DNA from: CAYJLF01 sp964371055 | GTDB lineage: Bacteria > Eisenbacteria > RBG-16-71-46 > CAIMUX01 | Direction of reading: 5' to 3' | Assembly (NCBI GenBank): GCA_964371055.1 | Contig: CAYJLF010000009.1 | Span: forward strand, 62,001-126,000 | Length of the DNA: 64,000 bases | Part shown: positions 1 to 8,288 of the stretch, piece by piece | How the letters are laid out: every line of letters starts with the position of its first letter | Numbering within the stretch: the stretch's first letter is position 1 | The notes under the pieces: model-generated | What the model was told of the DNA's origin: nothing | The model's database searches: none | Seen by the model: only the letters and a program-made list of their open reading frames with translations | Made by a program: the position numbers and the translations under genes

Positions 1-136
1 AGGCGGAGCCGGCGAGGATCAGAAGGAGTAACAGGCCCGCCAGGACGAATGAGGCGCCAACCCGAACGGAGCGTGGTTCGCCCCGCCGACTCCCGCGACT
101 CCCTCGCGCCGGGCCGGTACACCAACCATCGCCCAT
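1..136 (-). CDS. N-terminus of a secreted or membrane protein (truncated by window edge)
   Basis: An open frame starts at the ATG at 136 and runs off the left edge without a stop, giving about 45 residues. The basic segment (GSRGSRRGEPRSVRVG) is followed by a hydrophobic stretch (ASFVLAGLLLLLILAGSA), which looks like a signal peptide or single membrane anchor. It lies 29 bases downstream of the TPR membrane protein on the same strand, so it is probably the third gene of that operon. No Shine-Dalgarno of note is visible, and too little is present to name a family. Confidence 0.45.
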   Translation of the reverse strand, partial: MGDGWCTGPARGSRGSRRGEPRSVRVGASFVLAGLLLLLILAGSA

Positions 137-165
137 CTTCAGCACCCTGCTAGTCTCAACAGCGC

Positions 166-2208
166 TCATCGTCCGGCATCTCCCTCGTGATCGGATGAGT
201 CTTCGGGGGGCTCATCGTCGAAGGCGTCTCCGGGATCCTCCCCGGACTGGCCCGTGGCTCCGCCCTGGCCGGACCCGTCCGGGACGTCCGATAGCCGGGC
301 CTGGCGGACGCGGATCCCGTTGAGGTACTCGGTCAGCGTCTCGCGCCGTGCGGGATCGGTCTCCAAGTCCATGGCGCGGTTCAGGTGAGCGCTCGCCTTC
401 TCGTAGAGGCTCCGGCTGTTCGAATAGAGGAAGCCGAGGTTGGCGTGCGAGTAGAGATGGTCGGGAAAGACCTCGAGCATCTTCTCGAATCCCTGCGCGG
501 CTTCCACGTTCCGGTTCTGCGTCAGGAGGATCAGGGACCGGTGATAGTGCGCCCGCGCCTCGATGACCCGGAACTCCTCCCGGCCCTGGACGCCCGCCAG
601 GACCCGTTCATAGGCGCGCAGGGCAAGCCCGCGCTCCTCCTGGTTGGCGAAGGCCGCTCCGAGATTGATCCAGGCCGCCCAGTAGCCGGGGCGGAGTTCG
701 GTCGCCTTCTCGTAGGCCGCGATGGCCGCCACTAGATTGCCTCGGGAGAACCGAAGATTGCCTAGGTCGAACCATGATTGCGCGCTCCGCGGGAACTCCT
801 CCGTCTGCCGGCGGACCACCGTCTCCCAGTCGCGATAGTCCCGAACGCGGTCGGCCGTCCGCAGCCCGAGGAGCAAGAGGACCACCCCGACCACCGCGCC
901 AAGCCCGATTTGAAGCGCCTTTCCTGCCAGCTCTCCCTTCTTCAAGGCCGCGCGCACTCCCAACACGATCAGGCTGATCGCTCCGGGCACCACGAAGAAG
1001 AAGAGGCGAGGCGAGGCGACATCGGGCGTGGGAAGGACGAGACCGGTCGCGCCGACCAGGGAGAAGAAGGTCCAGCCGATCCAGATCGCGTTCCTCTCCC
1101 CGGCGCGCACGCTCCGCACCAGCCAGGCGCCCAGCACGGCCAGGAGCGCCAACCCGGCGACCGCGCGCATCGGGGTGAGCCCAGAGGAGAGGATGAAGTC
1201 GTTCACGTAACTCAGCCGGAAAGGGAGGAGGAACGACCGCACGAACTCCCCGCATCCGGCGAGCCCGTAGTAGAAGCGCTGCACTAGGCCGAGTCCCGCG
1301 GCCGTGTCGACCGCCGGCCCGATCCGCAGATGCTCTGGAAGGAGGGCCAGCGAGAGGAGACGGTGTCCCAGAGCCAGGCCGCCGCCGATCGCGATCGCTG
1401 GGACGGCCGGGTACCGTCGCATCTCCGAAACCGCCCGACCGTCCGTCTGCTTCTGCGCCCGAAGTTGCGCCCAGAGGCGCACGGCAAGCACCGGGAGGAC
1501 GACGTACCCGAGCTCGTGACTCAACCCCGCCAGGAGAACGAAGAGGCCGGAGAGCACCACGCTGCGCCGGTCCCTCCCCACGCCCCGCAGCGCGCACTCC
1601 ACCGACCAGATGGCGAGACCGGAGAAGACGAGCGCCAACAGCTCGCCCGAACCCGCCAGCGGGAGGACAGCGGCCGCCCCGAGCGGATGAACGACGAAGG
1701 CCAAGGCCGCCGCGAGCGCGACCGCGGGCGCCCAGGTCTGGCGCCAGGCGAGAAAGAACACGAGTCCGGAGACGGCCAGCAGGAAGACTCGCACCCTGGC
1801 CAACGGCGCGCGGGACGGATCCGGCGGGACGGGGGACGCCGCCGGAGGGGAATCAGCCGCCGGGCCCCTTCGTGCGAACAGCCCGAACTCGATCCGGTGG
1901 AGAACGACTGCAGCCGGACGGATCGCAGCCCGGAAACCGTCGCGGCGGTCATCGTAGAACCGGCCGAGGAGCGCCGCGCCCGGGCTCTTCGCGGTCACCG
2001 CGGGGTTGGACCAGATCGCGGCGTCGTCTTCGGGGAGACCCTGGTTCGACGGCGCCCGAAGGTACACGGCGAGGGCGGCGATGAGAATGAAGAGCGCACC
2101 CAATCCCACGCCGCGCAAGGGAGTCACACGCCCTGAAACAGCCCCGGGCTGGGTGCCGTGGTTCCTATCGGCGCCCGCGCCGCCGTCCCGGCCCCCCAGC
2201 ACCGCCAT
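166..2208 (-). CDS. Polytopic membrane protein with C-terminal TPR repeats (GT-C / TMTC-like)
   Basis: About 680 residues. The N-terminal half has many hydrophobic helices and a large extracytoplasmic loop near the start (DDAAIWSNPAV, FYDDRRDG), a layout seen in GT-C glycosyltransferases and TMTC-type proteins. The C-terminal 200 residues carry at least three TPR units (motifs SWFDLGNLRFSRGN, AWINLGAAFANQEE, SHANLGFLYSNSR) followed by an acidic tail. The frame stays open upstream to 2841, but that extension overlaps the SUMF gene and reads as out-of-frame shadow; the ATG at 2208, 8 bases after the SUMF stop, is the likely start. Catalytic activity is unproven; it could act in surface glycan assembly or serve as a membrane scaffold. 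Confidence 0.8.
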   Translation of the reverse strand: MAVLGGRDGGAGADRNHGTQPGAVSGRVTPLRGVGLGALFILIAALAVYLRAPSNQGLPEDDAAIWSNPAVTAKSPGAALLGRFYDDRRDGFRAAIRPAAVVLHRIEFGLFARRGPAADSPPAASPVPPDPSRAPLARVRVFLLAVSGLVFFLAWRQTWAPAVALAAALAFVVHPLGAAAVLPLAGSGELLALVFSGLAIWSVECALRGVGRDRRSVVLSGLFVLLAGLSHELGYVVLPVLAVRLWAQLRAQKQTDGRAVSEMRRYPAVPAIAIGGGLALGHRLLSLALLPEHLRIGPAVDTAAGLGLVQRFYYGLAGCGEFVRSFLLPFRLSYVNDFILSSGLTPMRAVAGLALLAVLGAWLVRSVRAGERNAIWIGWTFFSLVGATGLVLPTPDVASPRLFFFVVPGAISLIVLGVRAALKKGELAGKALQIGLGAVVGVVLLLLGLRTADRVRDYRDWETVVRRQTEEFPRSAQSWFDLGNLRFSRGNLVAAIAAYEKATELRPGYWAAWINLGAAFANQEERGLALRAYERVLAGVQGREEFRVIEARAHYHRSLILLTQNRNVEAAQGFEKMLEVFPDHLYSHANLGFLYSNSRSLYEKASAHLNRAMDLETDPARRETLTEYLNGIRVRQARLSDVPDGSGQGGATGQSGEDPGDAFDDEPPEDSSDHEGDAGR

Positions 2209-2216
2209 GCACCGAC

Positions 2217-3977
2217 TCAGTTCTCGATCGGGTTGAACGCCGAGCGGAACCCGATCGACTCGTAGCATTCCGCCGGATCGTAGGCCCGTCGTGCGGTCGC
2301 GCGGCATTCGACGCGCGTACTGTTCGAGCTCCCACCGCGCGCCACGCGGAAGTCGCCGATGCCCGGACCGGTGGGATTGAGCCTCTCCTCGCCGTCTCGC
2401 GCCGGGTAGGGGCCAAACCAGTCGTACACCCACTCCATCACGTTGCCGGCCATGTCGTAGAGGCCCCAGGAGCTGGGTGTGTCTACCGTCTGGAATCCAC
2501 CGAGTGCCTGGCCATTGAAGAAGCCGACCGGCGTCGTGCTGTTGGCGAAAGGATCGCCGGAGCGGCGAGCGTCCTTGTAGTTGACTCGGAATCGCCCCTC
2601 GGCGCCAGGCAGATCGATCCCGCCCGCGAATGGGTAGTTCAACTCGGCTCCGAGTCCGCGGGCCGCGATCTCCCACTCCGCTTCGGTCGGCAGCCTCATG
2701 CCGTAGTAGATGGAGAACTGCGATGCGCCATACCAGCTGACACCCGTGACCGGGTGCTCCTCGAAACCGGGGATGATCGCCAGGCTGTCGCCGTCCAGAC
2801 TGAAGAAGATCTTCGATCGATCCAGCCGGAAGAGAACCCACGTGGTGTCCTGGGGCGGCGTCCGGTCGGCGTAGTGCACGACGCCGGAAGCATAGCGGAT
2901 CGGGGCCGGCGGATCGGTGCGCTTCAGGGCCTCGTTCAGGTAGCCCAGGTAGATCCGATTGCTGATCTCATACCGCGAGATCCGGTACTTCGCCCGGATG
3001 TCCGCCGTGAAACCGTGCCGTTCGCTCCGCTCGAGCCGGTGCTGAGTGCCATCGAGCACGTAGAAGGTGTCCGGCGCCGCCTTTCCGATCGGATAGCGGC
3101 CGGCGGGGACCTCGAGGTAGTTCTCCGGATCGGGCGGCCTTGGCCTGCCTCCCAGGGGCGTCACGGTGAGAAACAGGTCAGGTGCGTCGGCGATGATGAC
3201 GGAAAGGTAGGTATTCCGCGCCTGCATTCTTATCTGGTAGGTACCGGGGTTCTCGTAGGTGTGCGTCTGGGGCTGGTCGGCCCGGGCGTTGTCTTCCCAG
3301 TCGATGTCCCACTCCGGCGTCGCCGCGTCGAAGTCCCATCGTACATCGATGTCTTCGTTTGGATCGAGACGATCGGTGGTAGGGCTCGGGTCGAGCGAGA
3401 AGATGGTTGCGACGTCTCCGCTGGCCGGCGTGACGACGAAGCGGGCATTGGGGGGTTGCAGGTCATCACCCAGGTTGAACACATCGATCGGCACGAATCC
3501 GGTCGTCCGACCGATGTTACCGGCCCTGTCCGTCGCCTGGGCAAAGAGTTGTACGGTGGTGTTGCTGTTGATCGGTGTGCCCAGCGGCGGAAGCGGAAGC
3601 GGGCCGGTATACCACTTGCGGTAGTAGAGGCTCCATCCCGGCGGCACGTTGACATACTCGAGAACGCTGTCAGGTACCGCTCCGGCGAAGAAACGCGCCT
3701 CGCCGATCGTCACGCGCTCGGTCTGGCCCGGCTTCGAGAAGAGAAGATCCACCTTCGCGACTTCACCGGCGGCGCCCTCCGCTCCCAGGTCACGGGCGGC
3801 GACGTAGACGTCGATCGAATCCGAGACAACCCAGTTGAGCGGCGCTGTGTCCGGAGGATAGTGGATGACGACCTCGGGCACAGCCTGGTCCCCGACCGGA
3901 GCTGCGCCCTCTTCCGAGCAACTCGACACGAACCCCGCGAGCAGAAGGACCAACCCGAGGCAGACAAACCGCGTCAT
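2217..3977 (-). CDS. PKD-containing SUMF1/FGE-sulfatase-fold lipoprotein
   Basis: About 586 residues from the ATG at 3977 (five codons inside the longest frame), which places a compact signal peptide and lipobox (LAGFVSSC) at the N-terminus. A PKD-like beta domain (motif HTYENPGTYQIRMQARN) lies in the middle. The C-terminal 290 residues form the formylglycine-generating-enzyme fold (EVPAGRYPIG, HPVTGVSWYGASQF, MRLPTEAEWEIAARG, YDMAGNVMEWVYDW, RVARGGSSNSTRVECRA, ESIGFRSA). The two catalytic cysteines of true FGE, normally just after the RGGS motif, are not both present: only ECRA aligns. It is therefore more likely a structural or binding SUMF paralogue than a sulfatase-activating enzyme. It is the first gene of the operon. 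Confidence 0.85.
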   Translation of the reverse strand: MTRFVCLGLVLLLAGFVSSCSEEGAAPVGDQAVPEVVIHYPPDTAPLNWVVSDSIDVYVAARDLGAEGAAGEVAKVDLLFSKPGQTERVTIGEARFFAGAVPDSVLEYVNVPPGWSLYYRKWYTGPLPLPPLGTPINSNTTVQLFAQATDRAGNIGRTTGFVPIDVFNLGDDLQPPNARFVVTPASGDVATIFSLDPSPTTDRLDPNEDIDVRWDFDAATPEWDIDWEDNARADQPQTHTYENPGTYQIRMQARNTYLSVIIADAPDLFLTVTPLGGRPRPPDPENYLEVPAGRYPIGKAAPDTFYVLDGTQHRLERSERHGFTADIRAKYRISRYEISNRIYLGYLNEALKRTDPPAPIRYASGVVHYADRTPPQDTTWVLFRLDRSKIFFSLDGDSLAIIPGFEEHPVTGVSWYGASQFSIYYGMRLPTEAEWEIAARGLGAELNYPFAGGIDLPGAEGRFRVNYKDARRSGDPFANSTTPVGFFNGQALGGFQTVDTPSSWGLYDMAGNVMEWVYDWFGPYPARDGEERLNPTGPGIGDFRVARGGSSNSTRVECRATARRAYDPAECYESIGFRSAFNPIEN

Positions 3978-4069
3978 GGACTCGACCCCCACCAGGTACG
4001 ACCACCCAACCCCACGAGTGGACCGGTTGGACTGGCCACCCGCGCCGGCCCGGGGGTCAATCCGCCGTG

Positions 4070-4098
4070 AATCTATGGCACTTCCGTCGGCCTGTCAA
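4070..4098 (-). promoter_or_regulatory. Sigma-70-like promoter for the SUMF/TPR operon
   Basis: Reading the minus strand, a perfect -35 TTGACA (4098-4093) is followed by exactly 17 bases and a -10 TAGATT (4075-4070). The predicted start is near 4063, leaving a leader of about 85 bases before the SUMF ATG at 3977. This is one of the best promoter matches in the window. Confidence 0.5.
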
Positions 4099-4432
4099 AC
4101 GGAAAGCCCCCCATGTTGAGACGACGTCTCTCTCTTTGACAGACATCCGCCGGGTGCTCCCGGTCACTGCGCGTGCCGGTATCATCGTGGATGCCAACAC
4201 GCTCCCCGAGGTACTTGTCCACACGATCGGTCGAGTGTAATGGCTTACTAGGCATCAAGATGGTGCCGAATTTGATATGGCCCGCGGATCTTCTGCACCC
4301 TTTCTGCGCTCTTGCTCACAACGTTGTCCACAGCCATTCGCCCCTCGCTCCGGCCCGCGCGGCCTTAGTGGGAGCCAGAGGATCCGGCGGCAGCGCCACG
4401 ATGCCCGGTGGGGCCCAATGCTGCCGTTCGAC
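4099..4432. other. Gene-free stretch with palindrome and two DnaA-box-like nonamers
   Basis: This is the rest of the gap upstream of the SUMF operon promoter, behind the bactofilin stop. I see no coding potential. It holds a 13-base perfect palindrome GAGACGACGTCTC (4118-4130). An inverted pair, CTGTCAAA (4092-4099) and TTTGACAG (4135-4142), has one arm in the -35 box. Two copies of TTGTCCACA (4215-4223 and 4324-4332) lie in the same orientation, each one base from the DnaA-box consensus TTATNCACA. The roles are unknown. Confidence 0.4.
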
Positions 4433-4879
4433 CTACTGGTAGATCTGCTGATACTTCTCCTCTTCATCCTTCTCCGACTTGGCTGCGCCGCCCGGCACAG
4501 TCCCGAGGAACGAGGTGGTCTCGGATTCCTCTTTCATGTTGGAGTTGCCGTGGAAGAAGACCCCTTCCTCAACGACGAGGATCGGGCAGGTCACATCCCC
4601 CACGACCTTCGCGCCTTTGCGCAGCTCGAGCCGCCGCCGCGCTCGCACGGTACCCTCGATCAGGCCCATCACGATGATCTCGCCGGCATCAATGTCGGCC
4701 ATCACCCGCCCGGAAGCTCCAACGGTAAGTCTTTCTGAAACAACAAGCTTGCCCTCGATAGAGCCATCGAGTCTCAGGTCTCCTTTCGCCTCGATCGAAC
4801 CTGAAACGGTCACCCCGTCCTGGATGACCGAATGCGAGTGCCGATCACTGACCACCGACTCCGAGCTCTTCCCGAACAT
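4433..4879 (-). CDS. Bactofilin (polymer-forming cytoskeletal protein)
   Basis: About 148 residues. The ATG at 4879 is preferred because an AGGGAGG Shine-Dalgarno sits just upstream; the frame stays open further upstream but reads as low-quality sequence. The core has the repetitive beta-helix pattern of bactofilins (VIQDGVTVSGSIEAKGDLRLDG, then SERLTVGASGRVMADIDAGEI, VMGLIEGTVRARRRLELRKGA). Flexible tails flank it, and the C-terminus is charged (SEKDEEEKYQQIYQ). Bactofilins polymerise without nucleotide into membrane-associated filaments and organise wall enzymes or, in Myxococcus, the ParABS machinery. Here it ends the parA-parB transcription unit. Confidence 0.93.
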   Translation of the reverse strand: MFGKSSESVVSDRHSHSVIQDGVTVSGSIEAKGDLRLDGSIEGKLVVSERLTVGASGRVMADIDAGEIIVMGLIEGTVRARRRLELRKGAKVVGDVTCPILVVEEGVFFHGNSNMKEESETTSFLGTVPGGAAKSEKDEEEKYQQIYQ

Positions 4880-5062
4880 GACCACCTCCCTATTCTCATC
4901 CTGCCCCATGACGCTCCGCCACGGACCTCGAAGCGCCCGCCATTCCATGGGACGATTGCGACCCCGCGACCGACCTGTCGCCGGCGCCCAGCCAACGCTC
5001 TCGATCGAGGAGAGACCTTCATCACTCCTCATGGTTCTCCCCACTGTGCCCACGCCCTCGGC

Positions 5063-5533
5063 TCACCGCACCTGAGGGGCGCCATCTGTCTCTCCGGATC
5101 CCGGACGGATGGAGTCATCCTCCGCCGCCTCCCACGGAAGGCTCTTATCTCCGGCGCCCGCCTGGGAGTCGACTCCCGCGAGCACCCGCATCTGGTTCCC
5201 CAGGCTGATCATCTGCTCCAACTCCGCCTCGAGGTGCTGGATGCGTGCGTGCTGCCGTTGAAGAGAGTCGTTCTCGGCCGCCAGGCCCTGCATCCTCAGG
5301 CTGTCCGATCCCACCCGAACGGCCAGACCGATAAAGCCAAGCAGGATCAGCGGAAACAAGGACAGGAGGATGATCAGGGCGCGGGCGGTGTTGAAGGACA
5401 CCGTCCACGACCACGATCTTCCGCTCTCCGAGGAGGTGACCAGGACCGATACGGTGCCGCGCCGCCCCGAGCCACCTCCCCTCCGCCACTGGAGTCCCAT
5501 CGCGCCGAATCCGCTTCCTTTCAACTTCCCCAT
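5063..5533 (-). CDS. Single-pass coiled-coil membrane protein between parB and bactofilin
   Basis: About 156 residues. A basic N-terminus is followed by one membrane helix (about residues 50-75, ARALIILLSLFPLILLGFIG) and a coiled coil (about 80-113, SLRMQGLAAENDSLQRQHAR). The layout matches the N-terminal part of bactofilin-associated M23 peptidases, but the sequence stops after residue 156 with no LytM/M23 domain, and none is visible in any frame before the bactofilin gene. It starts 30 bases after the parB stop and lies about 180 bases ahead of the bactofilin, so it probably belongs to the same operon. It may be a membrane anchor for bactofilin or ParB; this is inference. Confidence 0.7.
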   Translation of the reverse strand: MGKLKGSGFGAMGLQWRRGGGSGRRGTVSVLVTSSESGRSWSWTVSFNTARALIILLSLFPLILLGFIGLAVRVGSDSLRMQGLAAENDSLQRQHARIQHLEAELEQMISLGNQMRVLAGVDSQAGAGDKSLPWEAAEDDSIRPGSGETDGAPQVR

Positions 5534-5563
5534 CGATCGTCGGGTGGGAACCTAACCACCAAG

Positions 5564-6436
5564 TCAGTGAACCTGCACCCCAAGACGCTCCAGAATCCGC
5601 TCCAATTCCTCCCGTTTCTCAAACCGGATCTCGATCCGACCCCCTTTGGGGCCAAAATCGAGGTACACCTCTGCCCCGAGGGCGTAGCGCAGCGCCTCCT
5701 CCACCCGCACGACGTCTCGATCTCTCGGTTCCGGTCCCGGGGAACCAACCGGCTCGGGCGTCGCCTTTGTCAACTTGGAGACAAACTTCTCGGCCTGGCG
5801 GACATTCCATCCCTCGGCAACCATGCGCCGGCAAAGTTCGATCTGCTGATCCGCGTGTTCCACCGCCAGGAGGACCCGTCCGTGGCCCACCGAAATGGTT
5901 CCACGTGAAACCTCCTCCAACACCTCCTCCGGCAGCCGCAACAGACGGAGAAGGTTCGTGACCGTGCTCCGGTCTTTACCGACTTCCTGGGAGATCTCCG
6001 CGTGCGTTCGCCCGAACTCCTCCGCCAGTCGCAGGTAGGCCCGGGCCTCGTCGACTGGATTGAGATCCTCTCGCTGAAGATTCTCGATCAGCGCGATCTC
6101 GAGGGACTCGCGGTCACGACACTCACGGATCAGGACCGGCACCTCGCTCTGGCCAACCCGCTGCGCCGCCCGAAGGCGCCGCTCGCCTGCCACGAGTTCG
6201 AAGCCCCCATCATCGCCGGGACGGACAATCAGCGGTTCGATGATTCCCTTTTCACGGACGGACCGGGCCAACTCCTCCAGGCGCGCGTCGTCGAAGCGCT
6301 GCCGTGGCTGGCGGGCGTTCGGCCGGATCTGATCCACGGGGACCATTTGTACCTTTTCAGTCCCCTCCGGAGCGACGTTCGCCGTTTCCTTGGGAATCAG
6401 CGCCTCGAGGCCCCTGCCGAGCACCTTCCTACTCAT
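5564..6436 (-). CDS. parB: Chromosome partitioning protein ParB
   Basis: 290 residues, the usual length. The N-terminal nuclease/CTPase-like fold carries QIRPNARQPRQRFDDARLEELA and the GERRLRAAQ motif (CTP-binding box). The helix-turn-helix centre reads GRTHAEISQEVGKDRSTVTNLLRLLRLP, and the C-terminal dimerisation domain is RIEIRFEKREELERILERL. ParB loads at parS, spreads as a CTP-dependent clamp and works with ParA to segregate the origin. The start overlaps the 3' end of parA by 8 bases, so the two are translationally coupled. A parS-like site lies inside the gene at 5898-5911. Confidence 0.97.
   Translation of the reverse strand: MSRKVLGRGLEALIPKETANVAPEGTEKVQMVPVDQIRPNARQPRQRFDDARLEELARSVREKGIIEPLIVRPGDDGGFELVAGERRLRAAQRVGQSEVPVLIRECRDRESLEIALIENLQREDLNPVDEARAYLRLAEEFGRTHAEISQEVGKDRSTVTNLLRLLRLPEEVLEEVSRGTISVGHGRVLLAVEHADQQIELCRRMVAEGWNVRQAEKFVSKLTKATPEPVGSPGPEPRDRDVVRVEEALRYALGAEVYLDFGPKGGRIEIRFEKREELERILERLGVQVH
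5898..5911. promoter_or_regulatory. parS-like site inside parB
   Basis: GTTCCACGTGAAAC is a hybrid of the two known parS half-site types: the left half matches the GTTCCAC type and the right half the GTGAAAC type, around the invariant CACGTG centre. parS sites inside parB or its neighbourhood are common near origins. Confidence 0.6.
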
Positions 6437-7250
6437 CTCCGACGATCTCCTTGGCCAGGTTGTCGTAACTCATTGCTCCAATACATGATGGATCGTATGA
6501 CGAGACCGGCTTGCCAAAACTGGGAGCCTCGCCGAGCCGTACATTGCGCGGGATCATGGTGGCGTAGACCTTTCCCTGGAAGTGACGCCGGGCCTCCTCG
6601 GCCACTTGGACCGAGAGATTCAACCTCCCGTCGAACATCGTGAGGACAATACCTTCGATCTTGAGGGTCGGGTTGAGCCGCTCCCTGATCCTCTGGATGG
6701 TGCCGACCAGGTGGCCCAGCCCCTCCAGGGCGTAGTACTCGCACTGAAGGGGGATCACGACACTGTCGGCGGCGACCAGCGCATTGAGAGTCAGGAGTCC
6801 AAGCGACGGCGGGCAATCGATCAGGACGAAGTCGTAGTCTCCGCGGACCCGCCCCAGCGCGTGACGTAGCAGGTTCTCCCGTCCGTCGGCCTCGACCAGC
6901 TCCACCTCGGCCCCGGAGAGTTCCGGCGTCGCTGGAATCAGATCGAGGCCCGGAGTCTCGGTTCGCCGAAGGACCTGCGGCAGTTCGAGCCGACCGACCA
7001 GGAGGTCATACACGGTCCCGACACCGACACCGGCGACGACCCCGACCCCTGAACTGGCGTTCGCCTGCGGGTCGATGTCGACCAGAAGGACTCTCATCCC
7101 CCGCTTGGCCAACGAAGCGGCGAGATTGATCGCCGTGGTCGTCTTTCCCACGCCACCCTTCTGGTTCGTGATCGCGAGGACGCGGGTGACGGTACGGGGC
7201 TGGGGAAGAACTTCTGCCTGAACCGAAGCCTCGGGCAAACTCGTTGTCAT
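6429..7250 (-). CDS. parA: Chromosome partitioning ATPase ParA (Soj)
   Basis: 273 residues. The deviant Walker A motif KGGVGKTTTAINLAASLAKRG, with signature lysine, sits at about residues 31-50. Walker A-prime DIDPQANASSG and Walker B VLIDCPPSLGLLTLNAL follow. The C-terminus (GEAPSFGKPVSSYDPSCIGA) is typical of chromosomal Soj. ParA binds DNA non-specifically as an ATP dimer and is stimulated by ParB. It is the first gene of the unit: promoter 7383-7411 and parS 7419-7432 lie upstream. The N-terminus is about 25 residues longer than minimal Soj proteins, and no strong Shine-Dalgarno marks the chosen ATG. Confidence 0.97.
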   Translation of the reverse strand: MTTSLPEASVQAEVLPQPRTVTRVLAITNQKGGVGKTTTAINLAASLAKRGMRVLLVDIDPQANASSGVGVVAGVGVGTVYDLLVGRLELPQVLRRTETPGLDLIPATPELSGAEVELVEADGRENLLRHALGRVRGDYDFVLIDCPPSLGLLTLNALVAADSVVIPLQCEYYALEGLGHLVGTIQRIRERLNPTLKIEGIVLTMFDGRLNLSVQVAEEARRHFQGKVYATMIPRNVRLGEAPSFGKPVSSYDPSCIGAMSYDNLAKEIVGDE

Positions 7251-7382
7251 CCTTGAGGTTCCCCTGGCAGGCGGCTGAAAGACCGAGCCGGTTCTTCAGC
7301 ACCCTGCTCGCGCCGGAGCGGGGCCGGCCACTGCTCCCTTGGTGGCGACCAGGCAGATCCATGCCTGCCGCGAACGGCCGGA

Positions 7383-7411
7383 AACGTAGCAGTGGAGCAC
7401 CGGGCCGTCAA
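7383..7411 (-). promoter_or_regulatory. Candidate parA promoter
   Basis: On the minus strand, TTGACG (7411-7406) is followed by 17 bases and TACGTT (7388-7383). The -35 is good and the -10 moderate. The parS palindrome begins 7 bases upstream of the -35, where bound ParB could influence transcription. Confidence 0.4.
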
Positions 7412-7418
7412 CGCACAA

Positions 7419-7432
7419 GTTCCACGTGGAAC
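7419..7432. promoter_or_regulatory. parS, perfect 14-bp palindrome
   Basis: GTTCCACGTGGAAC is a perfect palindrome and matches the GTTCCACGTGGAAC form of parS known in some bacteria, a variant of the general GTTTCACGTGAAAC. It sits in the parA upstream region about 6 kb from dnaA, the expected origin-proximal position. The remainder of the 7251-7613 gap shows no gene. Confidence 0.85.
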
Positions 7433-7613
7433 ATTGGACGCGTTGGACCTGGACGGAGACCAGCCTGGCCTGATTACCGAACGATTGTGTGTATTCAGTC
7501 GCTAAGTGGCCGCAAATCGGGGATGTGCCCCACGATTCGGCCCGCGGGGGAGTTTGACCCGGTTTCGGTTCCTGGGAGCACCGCGGCGAACGCGGCGGAC
7601 TCACAAGCCAAGG

Positions 7614-8288
7614 TCAGGCCGAGGGGCCACCCTTGCTGAGAACGAGAAGGTGCCCCGGCGTCCACGGGATCCGGGTGGCCGACGCCAAGGCGAAGCCTGC
7701 GCGCTGGAGCGACCCATCGGTCTCTGCGCGATCCGTCTCCTCTCGCCATTGCGGCCCCTTGAACGTCACGATGCGTCCGCCGGTTTTCACCAGCGGCCCG
7801 AATTCCCGCACGGTGTCCGAGAGCGACGCGACGGCTCGCGTGGTCAGAGTCGTGTAAGCGCCGATCCCTTCCCCGCGCGCGATCATCGTCTCGGCCCGCA
7901 AGGTATGGACCGATACACCATCGAGAGCGAACTGCCGCACGGTGTTCTGCAAAAAGACGCATCGCTTGCGCGCTGCGTCGACGAGCGCGATCCCCAGGTC
8001 GGGACGAACCAGCTTTAACACCATCCCGGGAAATCCCGCCCCGGTTCCGATGTCGATCCACCGTTCGGCGGGCGCCGGCTGTGCAACCAGGAGCACTCCG
8101 ATCGACGCGGCGACATGTTTGCGCACGACGTTGGGAACGTCCGTGCGGGAGAGAAGGTTCAGGCGATCATTCCACTCGATCAGATCACGGGAAAAGCGGC
8201 AGAGTCTCTGCCGGGCCGGACCGTCCAGATCGATGGCATACGAACGGACCGCCTCGGCCAGGTGATCGATCTCCTCCTCGACCGGCAC
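7614..8288 (-). CDS. rsmG: 16S rRNA (guanine-N7) methyltransferase RsmG (GidB)
   Basis: About 224 residues from a GTG at 8288. The frame extends to 8441, but that part overlaps jag and is arginine-rich shadow. The SAM-binding motif I reads WIDIGTGAGFPGMVLKL, and the family motifs LIEWNDRLNLLSRTD, TTRAVASLSDTVREFGPLVK and GRIVTFKG are all present. The enzyme methylates G527 of 16S rRNA (E. coli numbering), affecting streptomycin response. It follows jag by about 60 bases. The usual neighbours mnmE and mnmG, often found between jag and rsmG, are absent here. Confidence 0.92.
   Translation of the reverse strand: MPVEEEIDHLAEAVRSYAIDLDGPARQRLCRFSRDLIEWNDRLNLLSRTDVPNVVRKHVAASIGVLLVAQPAPAERWIDIGTGAGFPGMVLKLVRPDLGIALVDAARKRCVFLQNTVRQFALDGVSVHTLRAETMIARGEGIGAYTTLTTRAVASLSDTVREFGPLVKTGGRIVTFKGPQWREETDRAETDGSLQRAGFALASATRIPWTPGHLLVLSKGGPSA

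Noticed and set aside
2209..2841. N-terminal extension of the TPR membrane protein frame
   Set aside because: Overlaps the SUMF catalytic-fold region and reads as frame-shadow of it; ATG at 2208 fits operon spacing.
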